Part shown: in pieces, positions 28,088 to 36,664 of the stretch
How positions within the stretch are numbered: the stretch's first letter is position 1
Layout: each line of letters begins with the position of its first letter
From: Pedobacter sp. PF22-3
GTDB taxonomy: Bacteria; Bacteroidota; Bacteroidia; Sphingobacteriales; Sphingobacteriaceae
DNA: 64,000 nucleotides
NCBI RefSeq assembly: GCF_026239555.1
Contig: NZ_JAPIVP010000009.1
Coordinates: forward strand, 181,397 to 245,396
Direction: 5' to 3'
Made by a program: the position numbers and the translations under genes
The notes under the pieces: generated by a model
Database searches by the model: none
What the model was told of the DNA's origin: nothing
What the model saw: the letters and a program-made list of their open reading frames with translations, nothing else

Positions 28088-28912
28088 TTATAAATAAACA
28101 TACATGGGTGAAGAAAGCTGTTCAGCCGCGTTACCCGTCACCTTACCTATCCACTCGGGTATGGGTGTTGGCAGGCCCTTAATAATTATTTGTGGCTGCA
28201 CGGGCCTGTTATCGGTTGATGCTGGACGGTTGATGAGGTCGAATTTGTATACAGGTACCTCGCTTAATGGGATGAGCTTGCTGCCCGAAGAGAACAACAA
28301 AGCATTTTGCCCGGTTTCCATCACTACATTTTCCGGTCCTTCAAAATTAATAGTCTCTTTTCCTGAAATGGCAAGGTTATACAGCTGCAACGTATTTCTA
28401 TTGATGATAAAGTATTGCCATTGCGTTGCCCTTGCCATCAATTTAATATCAAAACTCACACTTCCCTCGTCCTTATTAAATTTTAAAATATCAGCAAAAC
28501 GCAGGGTTGCCTTTCCTAAACAGTTCGTACCAGGATTGCCGGAGAGCTGCTGATTGAGCTGTACATTTTGATCATCTACAGTCGTATTACTGCTATCGTA
28601 TAAGAGTTGCCCTACCCAATTGGAAGGCAGTTCGGTAAAAAAATTAAAGTCGGGGTTATTTGTTCGCATTTCAAAACAAAAAGCATCCTGCCCGGTAGCT
28701 TGTTCTATATATGCTAATAACTCTTTTAGCGGTTGCGAAGCATTAACATACAGACCTATACCATTAATCTGTCTCCTGATAAGAAGACGAAACCTTTTCA
28801 TCAATTGTTCGGTTGCACTATCGGCATTAAACTCCAGGCAGCGGCAAATGCTTTTCTGGAAATAACTGTGGTAAACATCCAGCTGAAAGAGACGTTGATA
28901 TTTTTCGATCAT
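28088..28912 (-). CDS. eCIS-associated protein of unknown function, 274 residues
   Basis: I do not recognise a family. There is no signal peptide or membrane span. The first 90 residues look helical and basic, the remainder beta-rich, ending SSPMYVYL. The gene overlaps the DUF4255 cap gene by 4 bases and precedes the sheath gene by 24, so it is surely part of the operon. By position it may encode a cap-adaptor or terminator component at the far end of the tube. That is inference. Confidence 0.75.
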   Translation of the reverse strand: MIEKYQRLFQLDVYHSYFQKSICRCLEFNADSATEQLMKRFRLLIRRQINGIGLYVNASQPLKELLAYIEQATGQDAFCFEMRTNNPDFNFFTELPSNWVGQLLYDSSNTTVDDQNVQLNQQLSGNPGTNCLGKATLRFADILKFNKDEGSVSFDIKLMARATQWQYFIINRNTLQLYNLAISGKETINFEGPENVVMETGQNALLFSSGSKLIPLSEVPVYKFDLINRPASTDNRPVQPQIIIKGLPTPIPEWIGKVTGNAAEQLSSPMYVYL

Positions 28913-29478
28913 TGTGTTACCTGATTATCCATTACCGAAACTGCCCCTACAAACCCATCTGCCTCAAATCCCTGAATGGTGATTAACCGCATCTTATAAA
29001 TAACAGAGGGCTGGTATTTTGCTCCCATAGCCGACCACAGGTTGTTCATTTCCTGATAGTTGAGTTTTTCTATATCAAACTCCAATTTATTAAGTCCCTT
29101 TGGTATAGATGAAGAAGAATTTGCAGATAACACCGCATTAACCTGAAAAAAAAGGATTACCGCATTCAAGAATTTTAGTGTTTCGCTGTAATCGTCAAAA
29201 TTGGCGCTTATCAAAACATCCAGGTTAAATCTTTCAGCAGGATTCACATTTGCATAACTTCCATTATTAAGCTGATGATTGCGCACGTTAAAAGGTTTAG
29301 TGGTTTCCTTTTCCACATTGATCAGCGAGATTACAATTTTATTTTGGTTTACTACAGGTATACTTCCATTGCTATCGATCAGCGTATTCTTGATCACTTT
29401 TGGTTCATCCAGACCAAACCGATTCTTTAGAAATTGATCCAGGGTATCACAAGTAAATTGGAGCGCCTCGTTAATCAT
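28909..29478 (-). CDS. eCIS cap/terminator protein (DUF4255, Pvc16/Afp16-like)
   Basis: A 189-residue DUF4255/Pvc16_N protein. Visible pattern: an N-terminal helix with TCDTLDQFLKNRFG, the strand phrase NKIVISLINVEKE (about 45-57) and the region with NPAERFNLDVLISANFDDYSE (about 76-97). Afp16-type proteins cap the tube and sheath at the end away from the baseplate and terminate growth. It is the first gene of the 17-gene eCIS operon. The promoter must lie in the 29479-29846 region. Confidence 0.9.
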   Translation of the reverse strand: MINEALQFTCDTLDQFLKNRFGLDEPKVIKNTLIDSNGSIPVVNQNKIVISLINVEKETTKPFNVRNHQLNNGSYANVNPAERFNLDVLISANFDDYSETLKFLNAVILFFQVNAVLSANSSSSIPKGLNKLEFDIEKLNYQEMNNLWSAMGAKYQPSVIYKMRLITIQGFEADGFVGAVSVMDNQVTQ

Positions 29479-29619
29479 AATAGTACCTTAGATTGAATGA
29501 GTTTGTTTGTAGTGGATAATTGTATTAGAGCAATGATATAAAATTAGATATCTTGTATTTAAAAACAGCACGAATGATGTATACTTTTCATATACATTAA
29601 ATGTTGATCGAAAATTATG

Positions 29620-29637
29620 CGTAGACAAATCGTAGAC
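29620..29637. promoter_or_regulatory. Direct repeat CGTAGAC-N4-CGTAGAC, candidate operator
   Basis: Two identical 7-mers begin 11 bases apart, about one helical turn, 142 bases upstream of the first eCIS start codon. Such spacing suits two subunits of a DNA-binding protein on one face of the helix. The adjacent LuxR-type regulator is a candidate ligand. This is inference from position and spacing only. Confidence 0.35.
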
Positions 29638-29760
29638 CGGGGGATATAAGATTATCGTCATTACGGGTACTCATCAGGGCTGCTCCCGGAAAAAAATGGA
29701 GATGGCGTCTAAAAAATACGATCTGATAATCAACAACTTATATAGACCTCATTATAAGAA

Positions 29761-29826
29761 GTCTTTTTCAGTGGATGAGGCAATGACGACGGATCTATTG
29801 GAATCAGTCAATGGTAGCAAAGGAAT
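29761..29826 (+). repeat. Shortened copy of a dispersed intergenic repeat
   Basis: The stretch starts GTCTTTTTCAGTGGATGAGG and ends CAATGGTAGCAAAGGAAT. It matches the two ends of the copy near 63780-63877 (GTCTTTTTCAGG ... TATTGGAGTC ... AATGGTAG ... AAAGGAAT) with the middle shortened. It lies next to the 3' end of the regulator gene. Confidence 0.45.
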
Positions 29827-29846
29827 AACAAAAACAGCTAATAAAC

Positions 29847-30731
29847 TCAGGCCATACTCAACTTATGCTGATCTACTGACCTTAGATGTGCAGCAAGATC
29901 CTGGTCTCGCGGCAATGACATTTTCTTTTTAAGCCTATACTTATGTGTGCGCACACTTTCCTGGTTAATGCCTAGTAAATTCCTAATATCATCGTTACTC
30001 ATATTCATTTTAAGGTAACAGCAATATTTAAGATCGATTGAGGTTAATGTAGGGTAAGCTTTAGTGAGTTGGAGTAAAAAACCAGGATTAATTTCTTCGA
30101 AATACAGTTTGAAATCGTCCCAGAGTTTATAATCGTTCGCAGATATTTTAATCGTGTTAACGATAGAGATCAGTTCCGTTCTGGTCCGGTCATCTACATT
30201 TGGATAAAGCTCGCCAAGGCGCTCTTTAATTTTTAAAAGTACATCTACTTTCTGATCGAGTTCCATTACATAACGGCTTAAGTTCCGGTTATGATCGGCA
30301 TTGGCAATGGCCGTATCCGCAAAGCCCATCACTTTTGGAAGCGCTGGCTGCTCTTTTTTCATTAACAAAATGGAATTGACCCTCGAACTCAGGTAAGAAG
30401 ATTGATGAAGGTACTCCTGCTGACAGCTAAATACAATGTGATTAACAGGCCAGTTTAGCATTTCATTTTCGCCCCTTTTTGTTATGCACAATATGGGAAC
30501 TAACGATTGTACAGTTAATGTTCCTATTTCATTGAGCATGTACTGGTTATTAGAGAAAGATAAAATAACAAGATCTGGCTTCATTGAGCTAAGTATACTT
30601 GCTAAACCCGTGGCCATAGTTGCTGAAACAATATGATAGGTAAAAGTTATGGATTGTTTTAATTTATCCAGTAAAATTAAAAAACTGGCTGTATCGTCAT
30701 ATCCTACAACTATTACTTTCTCTTTTAACAT
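29847..30731 (-). CDS. LuxR-type regulator with degenerate receiver domain
   Basis: The preferred start, ATG at 30731, gives 294 residues starting MLKEKVIVVGYDD, the first strand of a receiver-like fold. Upstream in-frame starts exist at 30770 (ATG) and 30794 (TTG). Residues 1-125 resemble a response-regulator receiver, but the phospho-acceptor position reads PDLVILS (Ser58 instead of Asp), so phosphorylation is unlikely. A helical linker follows. About residues 228-272 form a LuxR-type helix-turn-helix (DDIRNLLGINQESVRTHKYRL). Placed between the eCIS operon and its probable cargo gene on the same strand, it is a good candidate for a dedicated regulator. Confidence 0.78.
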   Translation of the reverse strand: MLKEKVIVVGYDDTASFLILLDKLKQSITFTYHIVSATMATGLASILSSMKPDLVILSFSNNQYMLNEIGTLTVQSLVPILCITKRGENEMLNWPVNHIVFSCQQEYLHQSSYLSSRVNSILLMKKEQPALPKVMGFADTAIANADHNRNLSRYVMELDQKVDVLLKIKERLGELYPNVDDRTRTELISIVNTIKISANDYKLWDDFKLYFEEINPGFLLQLTKAYPTLTSIDLKYCCYLKMNMSNDDIRNLLGINQESVRTHKYRLKKKMSLPRDQDLAAHLRSVDQHKLSMA

Positions 30732-30962
30732 GTTATTGTTTGGTTGATGATGAAACCAGCACACTTTCATTATCACAACTTCTGGTTGTATCAAATATCA
30801 ACAAAAGAAATAGAAAGAAGTATTGGATAATGGCCGTATTTTCACCTTTTTGTAAAAGGTGGAATATGCAAACACCTGCTGAAATATGATGACCTATGTA
30901 AAACAAAATGATAATTTAGCAAACAGGAATTTAGTCAACTTTATTGTATACCATTGATGAAC

Positions 30963-31694
30963 TTAATCAAATATACCTTTAGGACCATTTTTTGAAAAAT
31001 TCTGATTGCTGGACATCAATACCAGATTTGTAAGGTCATTATAGGCCGCTGATGCAGAGACTTTACTGATATTACCATCCTCTTCAGGTGCAGCCGTGCT
31101 AAGAATATGCTCTTTCCAGTTTTTATTGTGGTCTATACTGACAAAAGGTTCCTTACCTACCCGGTCTTTCTTACGTGGATAGAATTTTCCGTCTTTACAT
31201 TTGTAAACTTTAACCTGATCCGTTTTACGCACTTTCGAAATGGTTTTTGATAGTAAATGACTAACTGTTTCATCAGTAAAAGCTGGCCGGTTTTTACCAT
31301 TCCACAACTTGCGCCGCAATGCTTCCCTCAATTCTTCCTTTTTTGCATTGGCGCGGGATGCGGCATCACTAACACGGCCATCTCTTGCAGCATTCCCATC
31401 AATTCCTCCAAAGAGCTTTTTTTGCCGATCGGTCATTTTGCCAAAAATCGACTTTTGCCTGACCCGCTCGCCAATACTTTTTTCTTCCTCCATGCGCTGG
31501 ATAACCTTGCCAGCAGTTGAGCCATTTGCCTGGGCGCTATTATTAACGGCATGCTGTAACTTTAGCTGTGCAATAGTTGTTGGTCTGTTATCTGCAAAAT
31601 TGGACTGGGTTTTAGTCTTGCTTACTGATTTAGGCACAGAATTGGCAACAGCAGCTGTTTTTTTTTCAGGTGTTTGGTTAGCGTAGCTATTCAT
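30963..31694 (-). CDS. Probable eCIS cargo effector with HNH-like nuclease tail
   Basis: A 243-residue basic protein. The N-terminal 71 residues are disordered and polar and hold a leader seen on proteins encoded near eCIS loci: FADNRP (33-38), IAQLKLQ (41-47), N-rich segment, then VIQRMEEE (64-71). Residues about 75-170 are Lys/Arg-rich helix. The C-terminus has an HNH/endonuclease-like pattern: SIDH (186-189), AYNDLTNLVLM (217-227) and SSNQNFSK (228-235). The role as tube-loaded nuclease is inferred from leader, tail and position 3' of the regulator. No immunity-like gene is adjacent. No secretion signal is present, consistent with loading into a particle in the cytoplasm. Confidence 0.7.
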   Translation of the reverse strand: MNSYANQTPEKKTAAVANSVPKSVSKTKTQSNFADNRPTTIAQLKLQHAVNNSAQANGSTAGKVIQRMEEEKSIGERVRQKSIFGKMTDRQKKLFGGIDGNAARDGRVSDAASRANAKKEELREALRRKLWNGKNRPAFTDETVSHLLSKTISKVRKTDQVKVYKCKDGKFYPRKKDRVGKEPFVSIDHNKNWKEHILSTAAPEEDGNISKVSASAAYNDLTNLVLMSSNQNFSKNGPKGIFD

Positions 31695-32996
31695 TGAGAG
31701 GGAATATAATTTATTAGATTATAGCAGCAATTTAAAATTTTATCAGGAAATAAGCTAATATTTTTATAAATCGAACCAAACGATCCTCATTTAATCTTGC
31801 TTTTATTAGTGATCAATTCATCAGTGCTAATAAATCAAAAAGTGTAGTTCCAATAAACGCCCCTTAATTTCCATGGCTATTAACCTGAATTCGATAAAAA
31901 TTTATTAAAAATTTCGTACTTTAAAGGCTACCAGTTTAATCTACCCGCCATGCTGATCCGATAATTTTACATGTAACGAATAGTGTCTTCAATGGCCTTG
32001 TAGCTACTACATGGTCAGCATCTTTTTTAGCATGAAAGATCCTGAAATAAATTCAGGGGTGACGAATCTTAATTGACAATATCTTATGTGAGGGACTTTA
32101 AAGATATATTAAATCGAACACAGTGTACCTGCTACATCTTCTGCAGCAGGACTTAACTTTGTTAGTGCAGCAACAAATACTATTACAGGGATTTTTATAA
32201 GGACATTTAGAAGCAATTTAAGGTACGCATTCCAAGATTAGGTTGCAGCAGTCATTCTGAAATAAAGTAAGTTAATTTCTTAACATTTAAGGAACAGTAT
32301 ACTTATATTAAAACATGATGTTCGCTCACACAAAACCAGTCATTTTTTGTTTATCATCAGATTAAAGCGCTACAATATGGAAAATGAAATACAATCTGAA
32401 AGGGACATCCAATGCGAATTCCTCAATGTTTTTAAATTTATATGGGCAGCTTGTGGCATAGCCCCTTTAGGCGAAACGCCTCACACTTCTGAGCCAGAAA
32501 GCGCAAATCCTTAAATAAGAATTCCAGGTCTAAACTTTTTAAGCGACGTATCTAATTAATATCCACATATCAATTGGATGATTTTGCTTTGAAAAAAAAT
32601 ATTCTTCTATCTAAATGCTTTTCAACAAAATCTATACTTAAAAAAACTACGTAATTAATCAAAAACAAATTATTCATCAAAAAAAAATAAATTATCCCAA
32701 AGAAAAATAAATGATATCGAACCAAAGACGTCTAAGTAGAATTACAAATGACTTAATTTGTGCAAAAAGCGCCTCCAAATGCTTTAAACTAAATTAAAAA
32801 TTAATATTAAAGATATTTTTTAAATCAATTTTTTAATTATTTTCGACTACTGGATCCCTATAAAATGACATTTTGACAAAGAATAAAGCAAGCCTAATTT
32901 TAATGGGCAATTGATTTATTTTGTAGTTTTTTAAAGCCCAACAACTTTAAAAAAATTTAGATTCATGTTAAGCAAAATGGTTCCCATTCATTGTTT
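31695..32996. other. 1.3-kb AT-rich region without genes
   Basis: Very AT-rich, especially 32560-32960. No open frame looks coding on either strand. It contains an inverted copy of a dispersed hairpin repeat at 32034-32064. The promoter of the surface-protein cassette must be within the last few hundred bases; no exact -7 consensus was found. Confidence 0.55.
32034..32064 (-). repeat. Dispersed hairpin repeat (minus orientation)
   Basis: Read on the minus strand it contains CGTCACCCCTGAAT ... TTCAGGATCTTTC. It is related to plus-strand copies near 59394, 59530 and 63758. CCTGAA-N5-TTCAGG gives a small hairpin. Confidence 0.5.
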
Positions 32997-35915
32997 ATGA
33001 TTAAAGCTCTACGTGAATTTTTATTTATTGGATTATGGGGATTAATATTGCTTTGCTCAGCAAATATTGCATTAGCGCGCGATGAAATTAAAACTATAAC
33101 AACTGCCAGCTTTAATAACTTATCCTTTTCTTTTTCCTCAAAAGCGTATACTGACATCTTAAAACCTTCATCGGAAAGCAGCTATTCTAAACATTATATC
33201 GCCCCGGCCCCATGGCAATATTGGAGTAAAGCCAACGAAATTGTTATTACATCAGATATTGGAACCGTTACCGGAACGATAAAGAAAAGTGATGGTACAC
33301 TATTATTTAATTTTACCTGTACGCAAGGTACACCTTACGTACAACGCTTCACCGGATTGCCTAAAGACGTGCCTGCGCATCCCCTAAATACGGTATTAAC
33401 GGGAGCCGGATTAATTGTAGAAGCAACAGGATCTATTTCTGTTAACTTAAGAAATGTTGCTTCTGATGATTTAGGAAAAACTGACGGTACTGATTCCGAT
33501 ATTAAAGGCAACGCCTCTCTTTTTAGTTTCGGTGATGCCGCAATTGGAACGTCTTTTCGTGTAGGTTACTATCGCGATGGCAATCTTGCGGGGAGTAGCC
33601 ACCCTCCAATATATAGCATTATGGCCACCGAAAACAACACCATTGTTAAAATTGGAGGTGTGGCTACCGCTACATTAAATGCCGGACAGAGTTATCTCTT
33701 TACGGCACCAATGGGAACCTTAGTAGAATCATCAGGATCGGCTGTAATGAATACCGCTGCAGATCTGGATGCACCCGGAGGCTGTGGGGATGGCGCCTAC
33801 AATCCAATTCCACCAATAGCATCGTTGGGGCAAGAGTACGTAGTGGTTAGAGGAGAGGGTAATTCAACCGCCGAGCAGACTACAGTGATTGCAACAGAGG
33901 CTAACACCGTAGTTACCGTTACCGACTTTGACCTGAACGGTGTTCAGAAAAGAGTAACTACCTATACCCTGGCACAAGCTGGCGATTTTAAAACTTTTGC
34001 TCATGGTTATATTAACGGAACTTATAGCTACGAAAATCCAGGTATAAATACGGGCAGGTATTCATCATCAAGAATTCAAGCCAATAAAAATGTAGAAGTG
34101 TTTTCAGGTACGGCTGGTATTTCATCTGGTGGTGGTTGCGAGGTTGATGTTGCGACTTTAGTGCCAATATCCACTTGTTCGGGGTCTAGAAAAGTAGAAA
34201 CCACCAAATTCACCGCTTATAACAACGGTGATTTATCTTATTTTGGTTACATCATTACAAAAAGTACAGCTAAAATCTATCTAACAACGCAATTGGGTAC
34301 AACCAATTATACGAACACCGATATCGAAACGATACCAAGTATCGGTACCCGTAAAGCTTTAGGAACTTCCGGTTTATATTTAATCAGTTTTACTAAAGCA
34401 GACATTGGCTCACCAAAAACAATCATCATTAACAGCCCAGAACGACTTACCGTAACGATGGTGCAACAAGGCGGTGGTTTCTCCATGTCCAACTTTATTT
34501 CACGTTTCCCAGAAAAAGCAGATCAACCGGTTTTATCACAAAACAACTGTGCATCGGCAACACTTACGGCAAATCCGAATGCTTCTTCATATCAATGGTA
34601 TCTTAACGGAAATCCGATAAGTGGAGCAAATAACAATACCTATGTGGCTAGCGCTTCGGGTAATTATACTGTTAGTTATAGATTGGATTGTGGCATTAGT
34701 GCACCTTCACTCCCTTTAAAAATCTCACTTTGTAATATAGACCGATCTATTATTAAAACGGTTAATGTAGCTTACCCGGAGTTAAACAGTAATGTGGTAT
34801 TTACCCTCAAGGCCGAAAATTTAGGAAATGGCAATGCTGTTGGGGTATCAGTTAGCGATCTGCTACCTACTGGCTTTACCTATGTTTCCAGTACTGCACC
34901 GTCAGGTACAAGTTATGATCCTGTTTCGGGCATATGGACAATCGGCGATTTGGCCAGTAATGTAAATATAAGCTTAACAATTACTGCAAAAGTGGTAAAA
35001 ACCGGAACAAATGTAAACACAGCTACTATTACCGGTTCGCAACCCGATCAGGTAAGTAATAACGATCAGAGCTCTGCTACAACCATTACCGGCTCTGGTG
35101 ATAGAGAAGTATGCATAGGTACTGCCATAAACGACATTATTTTTGATATTCCATCCGGCACAACCAATGTTGCTGTTACCGGTTTGCCAAGCGGAATTAC
35201 GCATAACTATCTTCCATCTACCAAAAAACTCACCATTTCTGGTACACCTACTATAGCTGGCCCACCGAAAACCTATACTGTTTCCAATACTGCAGGAAGC
35301 CCGCTCACCATAACCGGTAAGATAACCGTAAATGGGAATGTAAGTGCTCCTGTTTTTAATGGTGGCTTAACAGATAAACGTTGTGTTGGTGCCGGAACCG
35401 ATACCTATGTTGCAACTGCAACAAATGCTACAGGTATAGTTTACTCCATATTACCTTTAGCGGCAGGTATTATTGATGCAAATAGCGGCATAGTAACCTG
35501 GGATAATACATTTACGGGAACAGCCACTATAACAGCCACCGCAAAGGGATGTGTGGAGAAAAAGACAGATTTTCCTGTAACGGTAAGTGCCCTCCCCAAT
35601 TTAACCCTGGGCGATGACCCCGAAATATGTCAGGGATTTAACACTTCATCTCTGCCTTACACCAATCCGCTAAATAATCCAACACAATATAATATCATCT
35701 GGAATACACCAGGTTTTGATCCGGTTAGCAATCAACCCTTGCCACCAGGAAATATTCCGCTTAACATTCCAGTAAATGCAGCTTTAGGCCAACACTCAGG
35801 AGTGTTGACCATTAAAAATACAGCGGGTTGCAGTACTCAAATTAATTTCAACATTAAAATAAATCCAAGACCATCAGCACCACATGTGATGCTACAAACT
35901 AATTCAACATATTAA
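32997..35915 (+). CDS. Large secreted surface protein with IgGFc-binding-like and DUF11/Ig-like domains
   Basis: The preferred start is the ATG at 32997 (MIKALREF), giving 972 residues; a TTG lies two codons upstream. A signal peptide (about residues 1-27, ending IALA before RDE) is clear. About residues 60-510 resemble IgGFc-binding-like surface proteins (EYVVVRGEGNSTAEQTTVIA; VEVFSGTAG). An Ig-like segment (SYQWYLNG) at about 535-580, a DUF11 repeat (about 585-680) and further Ig-like repeats to the end follow. No type IX sorting domain closes it, so anchoring is unclear. It is the first gene of a cassette ending in PorP/SprF. Confidence 0.8.
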   Translation: MIKALREFLFIGLWGLILLCSANIALARDEIKTITTASFNNLSFSFSSKAYTDILKPSSESSYSKHYIAPAPWQYWSKANEIVITSDIGTVTGTIKKSDGTLLFNFTCTQGTPYVQRFTGLPKDVPAHPLNTVLTGAGLIVEATGSISVNLRNVASDDLGKTDGTDSDIKGNASLFSFGDAAIGTSFRVGYYRDGNLAGSSHPPIYSIMATENNTIVKIGGVATATLNAGQSYLFTAPMGTLVESSGSAVMNTAADLDAPGGCGDGAYNPIPPIASLGQEYVVVRGEGNSTAEQTTVIATEANTVVTVTDFDLNGVQKRVTTYTLAQAGDFKTFAHGYINGTYSYENPGINTGRYSSSRIQANKNVEVFSGTAGISSGGGCEVDVATLVPISTCSGSRKVETTKFTAYNNGDLSYFGYIITKSTAKIYLTTQLGTTNYTNTDIETIPSIGTRKALGTSGLYLISFTKADIGSPKTIIINSPERLTVTMVQQGGGFSMSNFISRFPEKADQPVLSQNNCASATLTANPNASSYQWYLNGNPISGANNNTYVASASGNYTVSYRLDCGISAPSLPLKISLCNIDRSIIKTVNVAYPELNSNVVFTLKAENLGNGNAVGVSVSDLLPTGFTYVSSTAPSGTSYDPVSGIWTIGDLASNVNISLTITAKVVKTGTNVNTATITGSQPDQVSNNDQSSATTITGSGDREVCIGTAINDIIFDIPSGTTNVAVTGLPSGITHNYLPSTKKLTISGTPTIAGPPKTYTVSNTAGSPLTITGKITVNGNVSAPVFNGGLTDKRCVGAGTDTYVATATNATGIVYSILPLAAGIIDANSGIVTWDNTFTGTATITATAKGCVEKKTDFPVTVSALPNLTLGDDPEICQGFNTSSLPYTNPLNNPTQYNIIWNTPGFDPVSNQPLPPGNIPLNIPVNAALGQHSGVLTIKNTAGCSTQINFNIKINPRPSAPHVMLQTNSTY

Positions 35916-35936
35916 ACAAACAAAAAAATCGTCCCC

Positions 35937-36629
35937 ATGAACACTTCAATTACAAAAACAATTTTAGCCATTACACTTCTATTAATCGGCACATTTTCAA
36001 GAGTATCGGCCCAGGTATTACCAACCACCAGCGGCGTTAGTTTATTCTGCGAAGGCGCAGACCTTACGTTGCCTGCAGCACCAGCAGGTGCAGTCTGGAT
36101 TGTTAAGTATAGTGCAACACAAACCACAACACCAAGTCTAGGTGTTCCTTTAGTTTCGGGAAATAAAATCGCAGTGGCAGATTTAAAAACCGGGTATTAT
36201 TATTTAAGTTCAAAATCAACAGTGGATGGATCCTGCGAATCTGAATTACAGGAAATTCCGGTATATGTGCTTAAACCTTTGGTTGTTAATTTTACGCCAG
36301 CTGATTTCTGTCTCGAAAGTCCATTGGCACAAGTTGGCGCTGTTACCAATCCTGATGCCACAAACATTCCAGATTTGGCCTATCAGTGGTATACGGTAAC
36401 AGGAGGAGTTGAAACGGCTATATCTGGTGCAACAGCAAAAGATTATACGCCAACGGCTCCGGCAACTGTTGGAACAAAAACACACAGGTTAAAAGTGGGT
36501 TATGTAATTAATGGCAATAAATATTGCGCACAATGGGCAGATCATGATGTTAACGTAACAGCTAAACCGGTTAAACCAACCATTACGCCGGGAACCATTA
36601 CTGGCACTGCAACAGCAGTTACTTTCTAA
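35937..36629 (+). CDS. Secreted Ig-like protein, 230 residues
   Basis: A signal peptide (residues about 1-24, ending RVSAQ) is followed by two Ig-like beta domains (about 25-105 and 108-205; the second contains LAYQWYTV). It ends in a Pro/Thr-rich segment without a recognisable sorting domain. It lies 21 bases after the large surface protein and 35 before the next gene, so the three are probably one transcript. Function unknown; an extracellular surface role is inferred. Confidence 0.75.
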   Translation: MNTSITKTILAITLLLIGTFSRVSAQVLPTTSGVSLFCEGADLTLPAAPAGAVWIVKYSATQTTTPSLGVPLVSGNKIAVADLKTGYYYLSSKSTVDGSCESELQEIPVYVLKPLVVNFTPADFCLESPLAQVGAVTNPDATNIPDLAYQWYTVTGGVETAISGATAKDYTPTAPATVGTKTHRLKVGYVINGNKYCAQWADHDVNVTAKPVKPTITPGTITGTATAVTF

Positions 36630-36664
36630 ACTGATTTTTAGGTTTTCATCACATTGATGTATAA

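Larger units (their letters stand above)
29479..29846. other. Regulatory region upstream of the eCIS operon
   Basis: No gene fits here. A plus-strand open frame at 29696-29932 overlaps the regulator gene and contains repeat-like DNA, so I reject it. The region must carry the eCIS promoter on the minus strand. No perfect TAnnTTTG box was found. It contains the direct repeat at 29620-29637 and a shortened copy of a dispersed repeat at 29761-29826. Confidence 0.6.

Noticed and set aside
7876..29478. Interpretation as type VI secretion system (subtype iii) or prophage/tailocin
   Set aside because: The sheath is of the phage/eCIS type, TssJ/L/M are absent, and there are no capsid, terminase, integrase or lysis genes. 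DUF4255, the AAA+ ATPase and the CIS-type tape measure point to an eCIS.
29696..29932. 78-codon plus-strand frame near the eCIS control region
   Set aside because: It overlaps the well-supported regulator gene on the other strand and contains repeat-derived sequence.
30731..30794. Longer N-terminus for the LuxR-type regulator
   Set aside because: The extra 21 residues precede the first strand of the receiver fold, start with TTG and look unlike a conserved protein start; kept only as an alternative.
32997..36629. A frameshift splitting one large surface protein into two genes
   Set aside because: The second gene has its own start and a clear signal peptide, and the gap of 21 bases looks like a normal intergenic spacer.
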